Assembly: GCF_000187895.1 (NCBI RefSeq)
Contig: NZ_DS990132.1
Span: 84,377 to 148,376 of the forward strand
Length of the DNA: 64,000 nucleotides
Origin: Phocaeicola plebeius DSM 17135
Lineage (GTDB): Bacteria; Bacteroidota; Bacteroidia; Bacteroidales; Bacteroidaceae
Reading direction: 5' to 3'
Made by a program: the position numbers and the translations under genes. The notes beneath the pieces were generated by a model. That model was not told where the DNA came from. It did not search any database and saw only the letters and a program-made list of their open reading frames with translations. Positions 8,625 through 15,726 of this stretch are shown here, piece after piece; position 1 is the stretch's first letter; each line of letters starts with the position of its first letter.

Positions 8625-8858
8625 TCATCCTTTCACTTTTTTCTCCACTGAAAGAATTGCCAAACTTATCATCATAAGTTTTACAGACTGGCTGTCCTCT
8701 TCAAACAAATCAATATCCGCAACCACAGGCTCACCGCTCATGGTGTTCCATATTTGCTCTACCTCTTTCGTCTTCTTTTGATTCATCAAAAAGAGATACG
8801 CGTCATACTCGGAACGGTCAAATTCAAATACGACCTGAACTTTCTGTTTTTCTTCCAT
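8625..8858 (-). CDS. Small phage early protein, unknown
   Basis: A 77-residue protein with a strand-rich start (KVQVVFEFDRSEYDAYLFLMNQ), an acidic middle (VADIDLFEEDSQ) and a hydrophobic end (VKLMMISLAILSVEKK). The start resembles small beta-alpha folds in which a short strand is followed by a helix. No family recognised. It ends 1 base before the gp16-like gene and starts 18 bases after the DUF4406 gene. Confidence 0.55.
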   Translation of the reverse strand: MEEKQKVQVVFEFDRSEYDAYLFLMNQKKTKEVEQIWNTMSGEPVVADIDLFEEDSQSVKLMMISLAILSVEKKVKG

Positions 8859-8876
8859 ACATTCACTATTAAAAGG

Positions 8877-9350
8877 TTATTCAAACAATACTTTAATGCC
8901 ACACGAACTGGCTACGTCAAGCTCCAGTTTGGCTCCCTTGCTCAGTTCCCAGTCCTTCAGCATGTAGATATAGTCACAAGCCAGCAACAGGGCAATGTCG
9001 GCCCGCATGTGGGCTCTCCAATGAGCTTCATCCGGCAATCCGTTCCTGAAAGGGTTTACAGGATCATAGCCTTGTGCCATCAGTTTCTCCTCGGCACGGC
9101 TGAAGGCTTCCTTGCGCTCATTCATATCATAGTGCGCGATGGCTCCGCTGATGTACACTTTCCCGGCACCGGTCGCTTCACCACGTTGAAAAGCCTTGTG
9201 TCGTTCCCACCGTTCCGGAACCACCACACTGTAGTTGCACGATTGGCAGCAGCAGCCTTCTTCTTTCACCGGGAACGGATTGTATCCGTAGCCCTCATAC
9301 TCTTTGCCGCAGATGCAGCACACTTTCTTTTCTTCTTTCTTTTCCATCAC
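8877..9350 (-). CDS. Zinc-ribbon plus DUF4406 (nucleoside deoxyribosyltransferase-like) protein
   Basis: A 157-residue two-domain protein. Residues about 10-45 hold two CxxC pairs and extra Cys (CCICGKEY and CCCQSCNY), a likely zinc ribbon. Residues about 64-157 match DUF4406: VYISGAIAHYDMNERKEAF at the start, WRAHMRADIALLLACDYIYML, and SKGAKLELDVASSCGI at the end, the layout of nucleoside 2-deoxyribosyltransferase-like folds with a conserved acidic residue in GAKLELDVA. A nucleotide-modifying or nucleotide-binding role in phage replication is possible, but no activity is established here. It abuts the next small gene. Confidence 0.75.
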   Translation of the reverse strand: MMEKKEEKKVCCICGKEYEGYGYNPFPVKEEGCCCQSCNYSVVVPERWERHKAFQRGEATGAGKVYISGAIAHYDMNERKEAFSRAEEKLMAQGYDPVNPFRNGLPDEAHWRAHMRADIALLLACDYIYMLKDWELSKGAKLELDVASSCGIKVLFE

Positions 9351-9568
9351 TTCAAATCTTTAATGTTTATTTGGCAGGACGGATGCCATACCTGAATATT
9401 CCGAGCAAACATCACATCCCTGGTTTCTATCACTACGTGTCCCTTTGTCTTGGTCCTGCGCAGACGGAGGTCGCTTTGTATGTTACGTTCTACCCAATCG
9501 TCCACCACGGCCTCCGCTTCCTGTTCTTTCAGGAGTATCTGGTACAGCTTATTCTCCCATTCCATCAT
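9347..9568 (-). CDS. Small phage early protein, unknown
   Basis: A 73-residue protein (WENKLYQILLKEQEAEAVVDDW, then DLRLRRTKTKGHVVIETRDV). It overlaps the ATPase gene upstream by 20 bases and the DUF4406 gene downstream by 4 bases, typical of translational coupling. No family recognised; the mixed helix then strand layout is all that can be said. Confidence 0.55.
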   Translation of the reverse strand: MMEWENKLYQILLKEQEAEAVVDDWVERNIQSDLRLRRTKTKGHVVIETRDVMFARNIQVWHPSCQINIKDLK

Positions 9569-10211
9569 TCAAATAATCCTCCATATTATCGTCCTTCAAT
9601 GTTTTGGCAGCACCTTCTTCCCATATCACGTAGGGCTCACCGGGCCGCTCCATAAAGCGGCTTTTGCACCAGGCTTTGAAACAGCTTACCATGATTTTCA
9701 CATCGGCATCATATTCCACCTTGCGGGCGCTTCTACCTGCCGGATGAAGCCCCTCGGCATGGCTGATGAAGATAAACAGTTTCTTGGGATGACGTTCCTT
9801 GAACTCCTTGTAGGTTTTGTAGTTCAAGCCGCTGTATTGGAAGCTGTCGATAATCACAATGCCGGGACTGCCCCGGCGCTGCAGACGTTCCTCCAGCTGC
9901 TCCATCGACTCGCGGTCAAGGATAACCAACCGCTTGCGCACCTCATCCATCTTATGTCGTTTCAGACTCATCTGGAACGAAAGGCCGGTGCTTTCCTCAA
10001 GGCTGTCATAGATCACGCGTCCAAAGCCGCACAGGTACTTGGCCAGCTGCATCACAAAACTGCTCTTTCCGTTCCCGCTGGCACCCCAGATAATCCACAC
10101 GCCGCTTTTGGCAGGGTTACCTATCGAGGCTTGCCAATCCCCGGTAAATTCATACCGGGGTATTTTCATGTTCAGCACCTCACCGGGGCTGTAGGCTCTT
10201 TTCAGTTTCAT
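9549..10211 (-). CDS. RecA/KaiC-like P-loop ATPase of the prophage
   Basis: A 220-residue protein with a clean Walker A (WGASGNGKSS, residues about 42-51) and a Walker B strand ending in Asp (GIVIIDSFQ, about 117-125), preceded by a RVIYDSLEESTG strand and followed by KKLFIFISHAEG, which looks like a sensor strand. This order is that of RecA/DnaB/KaiC-type ATPases. Its gene overlaps the MuB-type gene by 4 bases, so a role with transposition or replication is likely. The specific function is unknown; it could load the host replication machinery or act on the transpososome. Confidence 0.7.
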   Translation of the reverse strand: MKLKRAYSPGEVLNMKIPRYEFTGDWQASIGNPAKSGVWIIWGASGNGKSSFVMQLAKYLCGFGRVIYDSLEESTGLSFQMSLKRHKMDEVRKRLVILDRESMEQLEERLQRRGSPGIVIIDSFQYSGLNYKTYKEFKERHPKKLFIFISHAEGLHPAGRSARKVEYDADVKIMVSCFKAWCKSRFMERPGEPYVIWEEGAAKTLKDDNMEDYLNDGMGE

Positions 10212-11089
10212 GCTTGCATCCTCCTTAATTTTTCGATTTCGGTATATACGCGCCGCAAGCCGCCTCCGGTGCTGTGAACGATCTTGGCAATGTCGGCACC
10301 GTCCGGGGCATTGATTTTGGCTACAATGGCAGCCTGTGCCTTCAGAAACTTTTCGCGTTCCTGCGCATCGTCTGGGGTCACCTTGCTGTAGGAGTCACCG
10401 TAGCGACTCAACATTTCGGTATAACCCACCTTCTTGCCTTCGATGGCGCGGTTGATCTTTTCCTTCAGCCCATCTGCACCCATCATATACCACGCACAGC
10501 AGCGCTCGGTGGCGTTCCACAGGGCCTTCAGTTCAAGGAAGGCTTCATACTGCAGGTCGCCGGCTTCGTCCAGAATAACCAGGGGCGTATCTATCGTGCG
10601 GAGGTAGGCTACCAAGTCCTCATACACGTCGCTGTAGCGTCCGTTGCTGGTCACGCCGAATTCCTTGGCAATGTAGCGTATCAGCTTCAACTTGGTCTTC
10701 ACCTGGCTGCAGTCCACATATACGGCGTGCTTGTGCTGCTTCACGTAAGCTTTCGCTGTAAAGGTCTTGCCGATATTGGGCATATCGCACAGGATGGCGC
10801 TCAGCCCGCTTCCCTGGCACACTTCCAGCTGCTTGCTCACAAACACATAGGTCGGGGTCTGTGCTGCCTGCCAGGGCATTTCCGTACGCAGTTGTACGCC
10901 CAGTCTTCGGGCTATGCCTACCCAGTTGGCATCACTGACCTGCTTTTCATAATTGCCCCGCTTGATGGTATTGTACACACTGGGGGCTATGCCCAGTGCC
11001 GTAGCATGACGGTTGTCACTGGGGTAATTCTCACGGTCGGCGGCTATCGCTGCCACAATACGCTGCTTTACTTCATTTGTTATTTCCAT
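10208..11089 (-). CDS. MuB-type transposition ATPase
   Basis: A 293-residue AAA+ protein, close to the 312 residues of MuB. Residues about 25-65 form a helix-turn-helix (RHATALGIAPSVYNTIKRG), as in the N-terminal domain of MuB. Walker A is DMPNIGKTFT (about 102-111) and Walker B is PLVILDEAGD (about 169-178). A sensor-like segment near WYMMGADGL follows, and a C-terminal Arg-rich helix (GGLRRVYTEIEKLRR) would contact DNA. MuB binds target DNA, activates the transposase and gives target immunity. It is placed directly after the transposase gene in transcription order, as in Mu. Confidence 0.85.
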   Translation of the reverse strand: MEITNEVKQRIVAAIAADRENYPSDNRHATALGIAPSVYNTIKRGNYEKQVSDANWVGIARRLGVQLRTEMPWQAAQTPTYVFVSKQLEVCQGSGLSAILCDMPNIGKTFTAKAYVKQHKHAVYVDCSQVKTKLKLIRYIAKEFGVTSNGRYSDVYEDLVAYLRTIDTPLVILDEAGDLQYEAFLELKALWNATERCCAWYMMGADGLKEKINRAIEGKKVGYTEMLSRYGDSYSKVTPDDAQEREKFLKAQAAIVAKINAPDGADIAKIVHSTGGGLRRVYTEIEKLRRMQA

Positions 11090-11125
11090 TTGAATGCTGT
11101 TTTAAATTCGTTCTAACGTCGTTAA

Positions 11126-13231
11126 TTATATCTTGGCTACTGCATCATGCTCGAAGGCACTGATGTCCATATAGGCTGAGTAATCTTCTTCCTCGGCTTG
11201 GGTAGGAAGGGGAACGGCTTCCGCCTGTACCTCTGTTATCAGCTTTGCTTCCTCTTTGGCAAGGATGCCCACACGCTTAATCTTGCCGTCCTTCATCATC
11301 TTGTCGAATTGAGCTACATACTTGGACTGTTCGGTATAGGCTGCCTTGTCGTACTCGGTCTGCTCGGCTGTATTCTCATTGTAACGGGCTACGGGCTTGC
11401 AGGTGGCGATATATCGTCCGTTCTGGTAGATATATACCTCGTTGATGGTTCCGTCGGCATCGGGCAGATAATAGGCATCTACCTTGTAGTTCCTCGGCTC
11501 CAGCTTTTCGATGATTTCCGGGCTGGGCAGTCCGTATTGGTTGTACATCACCGTGCAGTAGGTGTTCTGCCGGATGGTTGTTTCGGTGTGCTGCCCGATG
11601 AACCGGTAAAGAACGGCCTTGTCCCAAGGTGCAAGGTTCGGATTCTGGTGGGCGCAAAGCACGTCCCAACGGCTCATGCCCGGATAGCGCTTTTGGTTGG
11701 GGTGAGGTTGCGCGTTGAAGGTCTGGATGGCGCGTATATCATCGGCTACCAGTTCTTCATAGCTGTAGGCCTTCACCTTGTAGGTGTTGTTCTTTTCGTC
11801 ATACACCTTCTCTTCCTTCGGGCGGTTGGCTTCCAGCTTGGCCCACCAGCGACCGATACCTACCTGCGTGCGTTTCTCCACGCCGTACTTCTTTTCGCGG
11901 TTCTTATGCTCGGCACGTTTTTCACGAGAGTTCCCGGGGTTACACCAGCGGATCAAGGGGAAAACGGTACCGGCTTGCATCAAGCCGTCGGCAAAATCAC
12001 TTACCAGGTGGTGTTCCACTTCCAGCTCGGCGGGGATATACATGCCGTTCCGGTCCAGGGTCTGGAACATGTTTCGCATACAGTCCAAAAACAACTCGGT
12101 AGTCTTGTACCGGTTGTAGGCATATCCTACCACAGCGCCGCTCACCACATCGTAGGCATAATAGGCTTTCACACGGTTGCCGTCCTTCATCGGGCGAGGC
12201 AGGTCGCGGTCATCAAGACTCACCTTGCTCAATGAGAACTCACCGATGCTGCGCAAATGGTAGGGGCGGTAGGCATTGTTGAAATCCCATTGGCTCATGT
12301 GAAGCTTGGCTCTGAGGGCCTTGTTCTTGGGGTTGTTCAGGTAGTTGGCTACCGTAGCCGGGCTCAATACCAGCGGATTTCCATCCTTGTCGGTAAAGTC
12401 TGCCGGATTCAACACCTCGCCGGTTTCGGGGTCATATAGCTCCAGTTCTCCTTGTACAAATAGATTGTACTGCTCCCACACAGTGGTATTGAAAGGCTGC
12501 TCCGGTTGGGCATCGATGCTCAGCAGCAGGCGTTCAATGTCGTAGGTCACCTTCCTTCGGTTCTGGTTCATGAACTTGCGGCTGATAAGGCTTTCGTAGC
12601 CGTTGGCCTTGAAGTCATTCACACGCTTCTTGAAGCGGTTGGAACTCACAGGTAAGGTATGACCGAACTCTGCTTGATAGTAACTGATAGCTCCTGCCAG
12701 TTCGCCCCAGTTCACCGGTCCTGCCTTCATCGCCTTCCGCATAAAGGTGGCATCCTCCATGGCACGCATCACAGCTTCAATCACCGAAGCATTCACCGTA
12801 TATTCCTGGATGTGTTCCGGCGGAAGGGCATCACCGTTGTCAAAGCGGAACCGGGTGTAGAATTCCCGGGCTTTCGCATCAATGTGGTAATGGCTGCCGA
12901 GCCAGTTTCTGATTATGTCCTCTTTCATATCTCCGTATTTTAGTTTTATCCTTTCCTGAAACCGCAGTGGCATGGTCGCTATCTCTACCAGTGCATAACT
13001 TCCAAGCCCCTTGCCGGGTCGCACTACGTTGATTTCTTTCTTTGCCGCTAATTTCTTGTAATTGGGTACCGACAGGATGGGAGCAAGTTCTTCTTCGGAA
13101 AGAGTGGAAGGATGAACGCCTTTCAGCGTGCGGCTTCTGCTGTAGTCAGCCTTCCCGTTCACCATCACCGGTCGGTCGTCGTAGGTCAGGTCATTGTAGG
13201 ATATGCACAATATCTTTCCATAATACTCCAT
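11126..13231 (-). CDS. MuA-type DDE transposase
   Basis: A 701-residue protein, slightly longer than MuA (663). The N-terminal 100 residues are a DNA-binding region with the block VPNYKKLAA (residues about 55-63). A core integrase fold spans about 310-500: candidate catalytic residues are Asp in SLDDRDLP, Asp in HLVSDFADG and Glu in REKRAEHKNR, the last resembling the third-acid helix of rve/Mu transposases. The C-terminal 130 residues are the mu-type beta-barrel plus MuB-contact region. The gene sits at the head of the early operon just before the MuB gene. It catalyses integration and replicative transposition. Catalytic residues are proposed by eye. Confidence 0.85.
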   Translation of the reverse strand: MEYYGKILCISYNDLTYDDRPVMVNGKADYSRSRTLKGVHPSTLSEEELAPILSVPNYKKLAAKKEINVVRPGKGLGSYALVEIATMPLRFQERIKLKYGDMKEDIIRNWLGSHYHIDAKAREFYTRFRFDNGDALPPEHIQEYTVNASVIEAVMRAMEDATFMRKAMKAGPVNWGELAGAISYYQAEFGHTLPVSSNRFKKRVNDFKANGYESLISRKFMNQNRRKVTYDIERLLLSIDAQPEQPFNTTVWEQYNLFVQGELELYDPETGEVLNPADFTDKDGNPLVLSPATVANYLNNPKNKALRAKLHMSQWDFNNAYRPYHLRSIGEFSLSKVSLDDRDLPRPMKDGNRVKAYYAYDVVSGAVVGYAYNRYKTTELFLDCMRNMFQTLDRNGMYIPAELEVEHHLVSDFADGLMQAGTVFPLIRWCNPGNSREKRAEHKNREKKYGVEKRTQVGIGRWWAKLEANRPKEEKVYDEKNNTYKVKAYSYEELVADDIRAIQTFNAQPHPNQKRYPGMSRWDVLCAHQNPNLAPWDKAVLYRFIGQHTETTIRQNTYCTVMYNQYGLPSPEIIEKLEPRNYKVDAYYLPDADGTINEVYIYQNGRYIATCKPVARYNENTAEQTEYDKAAYTEQSKYVAQFDKMMKDGKIKRVGILAKEEAKLITEVQAEAVPLPTQAEEEDYSAYMDISAFEHDAVAKI

Positions 13232-13242
13232 TTCATTTCTGT

Positions 13243-13623
13243 TTATAAGGCGGCTGCCATCTGTTGGGTCTCGTGCTGCAGCTGCATGAAGTCTGATACA
13301 AACTCACATTGGTAGGTTTCGGTCCGTTTTCCGTCCACGTACACGGCCACATCGTTGGTCTTCCGGTGGACTACCAGTTTTACACGGGGACCGAAGGTGC
13401 AGGTCATGGTTTTCTCGCACTCTTCAAAGGTGGTTTCGCAGTTCGGGATGAAGTTCCCGTCGGTCAGTTTACCGCCTCGCTTCAGGGCAAGGGTACGGAT
13501 CCGGCGGGCCTGGTCGCTGTCACGGACAAAATTCAGTGCCTGCCACACAGCCTGACGGCTGCACTTAAAGGTCTTCATCAGGAAGGTCTTTGTCTCGTTA
13601 TCTGTCAAAATCTGCTTTCTCAT
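13243..13623 (-). CDS. Small HTH-like early protein before the transposase
   Basis: A 126-residue protein. Residues about 8-30 (TKTFLMKTFKCSRQAVWQAL) look like a helix-turn-helix, followed by a basic helix (DQARRIRTLALKRGG) and, from about residue 75, a strand-rich part (VKLVVHRKTNDVAVYVDGKRTETY). It is transcribed 11 bases ahead of the transposase gene, where Mu encodes Ner, but it is longer than Ner and the resemblance is positional. A regulator of the early promoter is the most likely role. Confidence 0.6.
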   Translation of the reverse strand: MRKQILTDNETKTFLMKTFKCSRQAVWQALNFVRDSDQARRIRTLALKRGGKLTDGNFIPNCETTFEECEKTMTCTFGPRVKLVVHRKTNDVAVYVDGKRTETYQCEFVSDFMQLQHETQQMAAAL

Positions 13624-13678
13624 ACATCAATTCCTTTAATTATTATTATCTTTACCGCTGTTTATTAACGGTAACACC

Positions 13679-14032
13679 ATGTTCTTACTTGAAATTTCCA
13701 TTATAATAGACCCTCATCGCACAGAGGGCAAGATAACCGACAGCATTTGCAATGACATTGCGCAGAAAATAATCGATGTCCTGCTTCCGCTCGGCTTCGA
13801 GTGCAAGCGGAATACTCACTGGTATCACCCTGATGAGGAATGTGAGATGCGGGGAATCTATTTTCAGGCACTTGGCATTCAAGCTGGTATAGTAGTTGAC
13901 GAATTTCGGCAATTACCTCCGCTGGTTCAGATAGCACAGTCACTGTCCTCTCTTTACGATAAGCCCGGGGACCTTTCTTGTTCTTCGCGCATATTACGGG
14001 CTGAACCATTCTCTCCGAACAGAAGAGGATAG
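13679..14032 (+). CDS. Possible antisense gene inside the early operon
   Basis: A 117-codon frame on the strand opposite to the early operon. The first 80 codons have protein-like composition (LGFECKRNTHWYHPDEECEM, then IQAGIVVDEFRQ) and GC-rich third positions, while the last 40 look like the complement of the gene on the other strand. Upstream at 13652-13674 is an inverted repeat (TTACCG, 11 bases, CGGTAA) that could be an operator. It overlaps the minus-strand frame 13701-14228 by 332 bases, so both cannot be ordinary full-length genes. Function unknown. Confidence 0.45.
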   Translation: MFLLEISIIIDPHRTEGKITDSICNDIAQKIIDVLLPLGFECKRNTHWYHPDEECEMRGIYFQALGIQAGIVVDEFRQLPPLVQIAQSLSSLYDKPGDLSCSSRILRAEPFSPNRRG

Positions 14033-14228
14033 CCGCTCTCGCTTCTTGGCTCATATATTTCAAAGGAATGCTATCCACTAAGACAAGACGTTCGCCTTTC
14101 CCATTGTTTGAAGCCCCAAATCTAAGAGTCCCTGCTGCAAGTTTCTTGTACATAGGAGTACCTATGATACTTTTCAGATTCTTTATACTGATAGACCGTT
14201 CGTAATCGTTTAAAATATATCCTTTCAT
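13701..14228 (-). CDS. Regulator-like protein sharing the transposase N-terminal motif
   Basis: A frame of 175 codons of which the first 115 look real. Residues about 18-66 resemble residues 49-96 of the transposase at 11126-13231: both have P-x-YKKLAA, then a GKG turn, then LV-x-I/S-x-(M/I)PL and a Gln-Glu pair. In phage Mu the repressor and MuA share such a related DNA-binding domain, so this protein may compete for transposase or repressor sites. The last 58 codons are Cys/Ser/His-rich and read like the complement of the gene on the other strand, suggesting the true end is near 13880 in another form or that a frameshift has extended it. Confidence 0.6.
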   Translation of the reverse strand: MKGYILNDYERSISIKNLKSIIGTPMYKKLAAGTLRFGASNNGKGERLVLVDSIPLKYMSQEARAAILFCSERMVQPVICAKNKKGPRAYRKERTVTVLSEPAEVIAEIRQLLYQLECQVPENRFPASHIPHQGDTSEYSACTRSRAEAGHRLFSAQCHCKCCRLSCPLCDEGLL

Positions 14229-14251
14229 ATCGCTTGCTTTTTAGTCGTTAT

Positions 14252-14554
14252 TTATAATTCCTCAATAGCTTTCCGCTTGATGTCATCCGAATCATCCGGA
14301 AGTATCTCGTAAAGGCGTGTTCCCTTTTTCAGTTCCTCAATCAGCACCTGCATGGCTTCTTCGCACGCACAGCTCACATTCTCTATCACCCGGTAGGCAT
14401 TCGAGTTGCTGATCGCATCCTCTGTCATGAACTGTCCGGCCAAATCCATAGTCTGGTCGGCAATGTTCTGTGTATGGGCCGCACTGCTTATCATCGTGCG
14501 AAGCTTCTGCTTGAACTGGCGTTCAGCTCTCCCTTGATTGAAATTCTTTGCCAT
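14252..14554 (-). CDS. Small helical phage early protein, unknown
   Basis: A 100-residue, mostly helical protein: a basic start (FNQGRAERQFKQKLRTMISS), a middle helix (NIADQTMDLAGQF), and an acidic end (ILPDDSDDIKRKAIEEL). No family recognised. It is 23 bases upstream of the transposase-like regulator gene in transcription order and 28 bases after the tRNA-like sequence. Confidence 0.6.
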   Translation of the reverse strand: MAKNFNQGRAERQFKQKLRTMISSAAHTQNIADQTMDLAGQFMTEDAISNSNAYRVIENVSCACEEAMQVLIEELKKGTRLYEILPDDSDDIKRKAIEEL

Positions 14555-14581
14555 AAATCTAATTTTTAGAGGTTAATATCG

Positions 14582-14664
14582 TGGGGCGAGGGGAATCGAA
14601 CCCCTGCGGCTTTCTACGCTTTCTCATTTCGGTTTACCAACTTTCCGTCCGTGCCTGCCGCCCC
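14582..14664 (-). ncRNA. tRNA-like sequence within the early operon
   Basis: On the minus strand this stretch starts GGGGCGG and ends with a perfect T-arm (AGGGG, TTCGATT loop, CCCCT) followed by CGCCCC and A, which would close a 6-bp acceptor stem. Near its middle CGGAAAGTTGGTAAACCG is D-arm-like. There is no convincing anticodon stem, about 11 extra bases precede the D-like arm, and no CCA is encoded. It is therefore either a degenerate tRNA or a tRNA mimic; a functional tRNA is unlikely. Confidence 0.35.
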
Positions 14665-14687
14665 TGCCCGTCTTTCCGGGCTGCCAG

Positions 14688-14909
14688 TTATCCGGCAATC
14701 TCTTTGCCCTCTTTTTTCTTCAGCTCTACCTGTCGAATAGCGCCCAATACCGTATTCTCCAGACACAGACAAGTCATATAAACTTCATCCCCGAATCGCA
14801 CCTGCGGGTCGGGTGCAGCTGCTTTCATTTCACTGGTTATATCAACCAAAGCATTTATAAGGCTATCCAGCGTTTCCGGCTTCACCTTCAAAATCAATTC
14901 TTCTTTCAT
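14688..14909 (-). CDS. First small gene of the leftward early operon, unknown
   Basis: A 73-residue protein: a strand-helix start (ELILKVKPETLDSLINALVDI), a middle part with GDEVYMTCLCLENTVLGAIRQ and a Lys/Glu-rich end. It is the first gene read leftward from the repressor-early intergenic region, so its promoter must lie at about 14910-15000 and is probably repressor-controlled. It is not Ner-like by sequence. Function unknown. Confidence 0.6.
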   Translation of the reverse strand: MKEELILKVKPETLDSLINALVDITSEMKAAAPDPQVRFGDEVYMTCLCLENTVLGAIRQVELKKKEGKEIAG

Positions 14910-14997
14910 TAACTTTAATCCTTAAAATTCGCTAATCACACGCCTTTTTTGTATATTTGGCGCGCTGTTTACATCTTAAACACGCTGCAAATATAGT

Positions 14998-15040
14998 GAT
15001 AATTTTCAACCCTAGAAATAAAAACGGGGATAATTTTCAA
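14998..15040. promoter_or_regulatory. Candidate repressor operators (two direct copies)
   Basis: GATAATTTTCAA occurs at 14998-15009 and again at 15029-15040, 31 bases apart and ending 2 bases before the repressor ATG. The second copy extends to the 15-mer GGGGATAATTTTCAA (15026-15040), and an exact inverted copy of that 15-mer is inside the repressor gene at 15197-15211. The site lies between the divergent early operon and the repressor, the expected place for operators. Confidence 0.6.
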
Positions 15041-15042
15041 TT

Positions 15043-15726
15043 ATGGGCAATATTTTATCAAGAATACAAGAAATAGCCTCCAATGAGGGGATAACTATTG
15101 GCGCCATGGAAAGAACTATTGGCGCAAGTAAAGGCGTGCTTTCAAGAGCAATCAATAACGGGACCGACATTCAAGCCAAATGGCTTAGTATAATAGTTGA
15201 AAATTATCCCCGATATTCAACAGGATGGTTGCTTACTGGTGCAGGAAGCATGTTGAAAGATGATTTGAACGGCATTAAAACAATAGACGAAGCCAATCCT
15301 TCGTTCATGCCTACCACATCCATGAACCCATCTGTCGGCACACCATACTACGATGTGGACTTTATTGGGGGATTCGATGAGGTGTTCAACTCTCAGGTAA
15401 ACATACCCGCCACCAACATCGTAATAAGGGGATTCGAAAAAGCCAGCCTCTGGTGCAATGTCACCGGCCACTCCATGGAGCCCAAAATAAACCATGGCGA
15501 CATCATCGCCCTGCGACAGTGCACACTCAACGACATCCAGTATGGAGAAATCTATGCAGTGGTACTGGACACTATCCGTACCATTAAAATCCTGCGCAGG
15601 TCGCCGGATCCAAGCAAGTTGCGCTTCATTCCCATTAATACAGAGGACTACGATGAGCAGGAATTCGACAAATCACGCATCATGAATGTCTTTGAAGTCA
15701 TTGGAAGCATCAGCAAGTTCTTCTAA
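15043..15726 (+). CDS. Prophage repressor, XRE-type HTH with S24 peptidase domain
   Basis: A 227-residue LexA/CI-type repressor that keeps the early operon silent. Residues about 5-45 form an HTH (TIGAMERTIGASKGVLSRAI). Residues about 100-215 are an S24 self-cleavage domain: the nucleophile Ser lies in TGHSMEPKINHGD and the general-base Lys in TIRTIKILRR. Such repressors cut themselves when RecA is activated, so induction by DNA damage is likely. It is transcribed away from the early operon, with candidate operators just before its start. The predicted start is the ATG at 15043, which directly follows the second operator copy. Confidence 0.9.
   Translation: MGNILSRIQEIASNEGITIGAMERTIGASKGVLSRAINNGTDIQAKWLSIIVENYPRYSTGWLLTGAGSMLKDDLNGIKTIDEANPSFMPTTSMNPSVGTPYYDVDFIGGFDEVFNSQVNIPATNIVIRGFEKASLWCNVTGHSMEPKINHGDIIALRQCTLNDIQYGEIYAVVLDTIRTIKILRRSPDPSKLRFIPINTEDYDEQEFDKSRIMNVFEVIGSISKFF

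Noticed and set aside
9371..12439. Several long plus-strand frames opposite the transposition genes (for example 10274-11116 and 11198-12235)
   Set aside because: They are antisense to MuB, MuA and the second ATPase, have hydrophobic, Gly/Leu/Val/His-rich composition and no start or spacing pattern.
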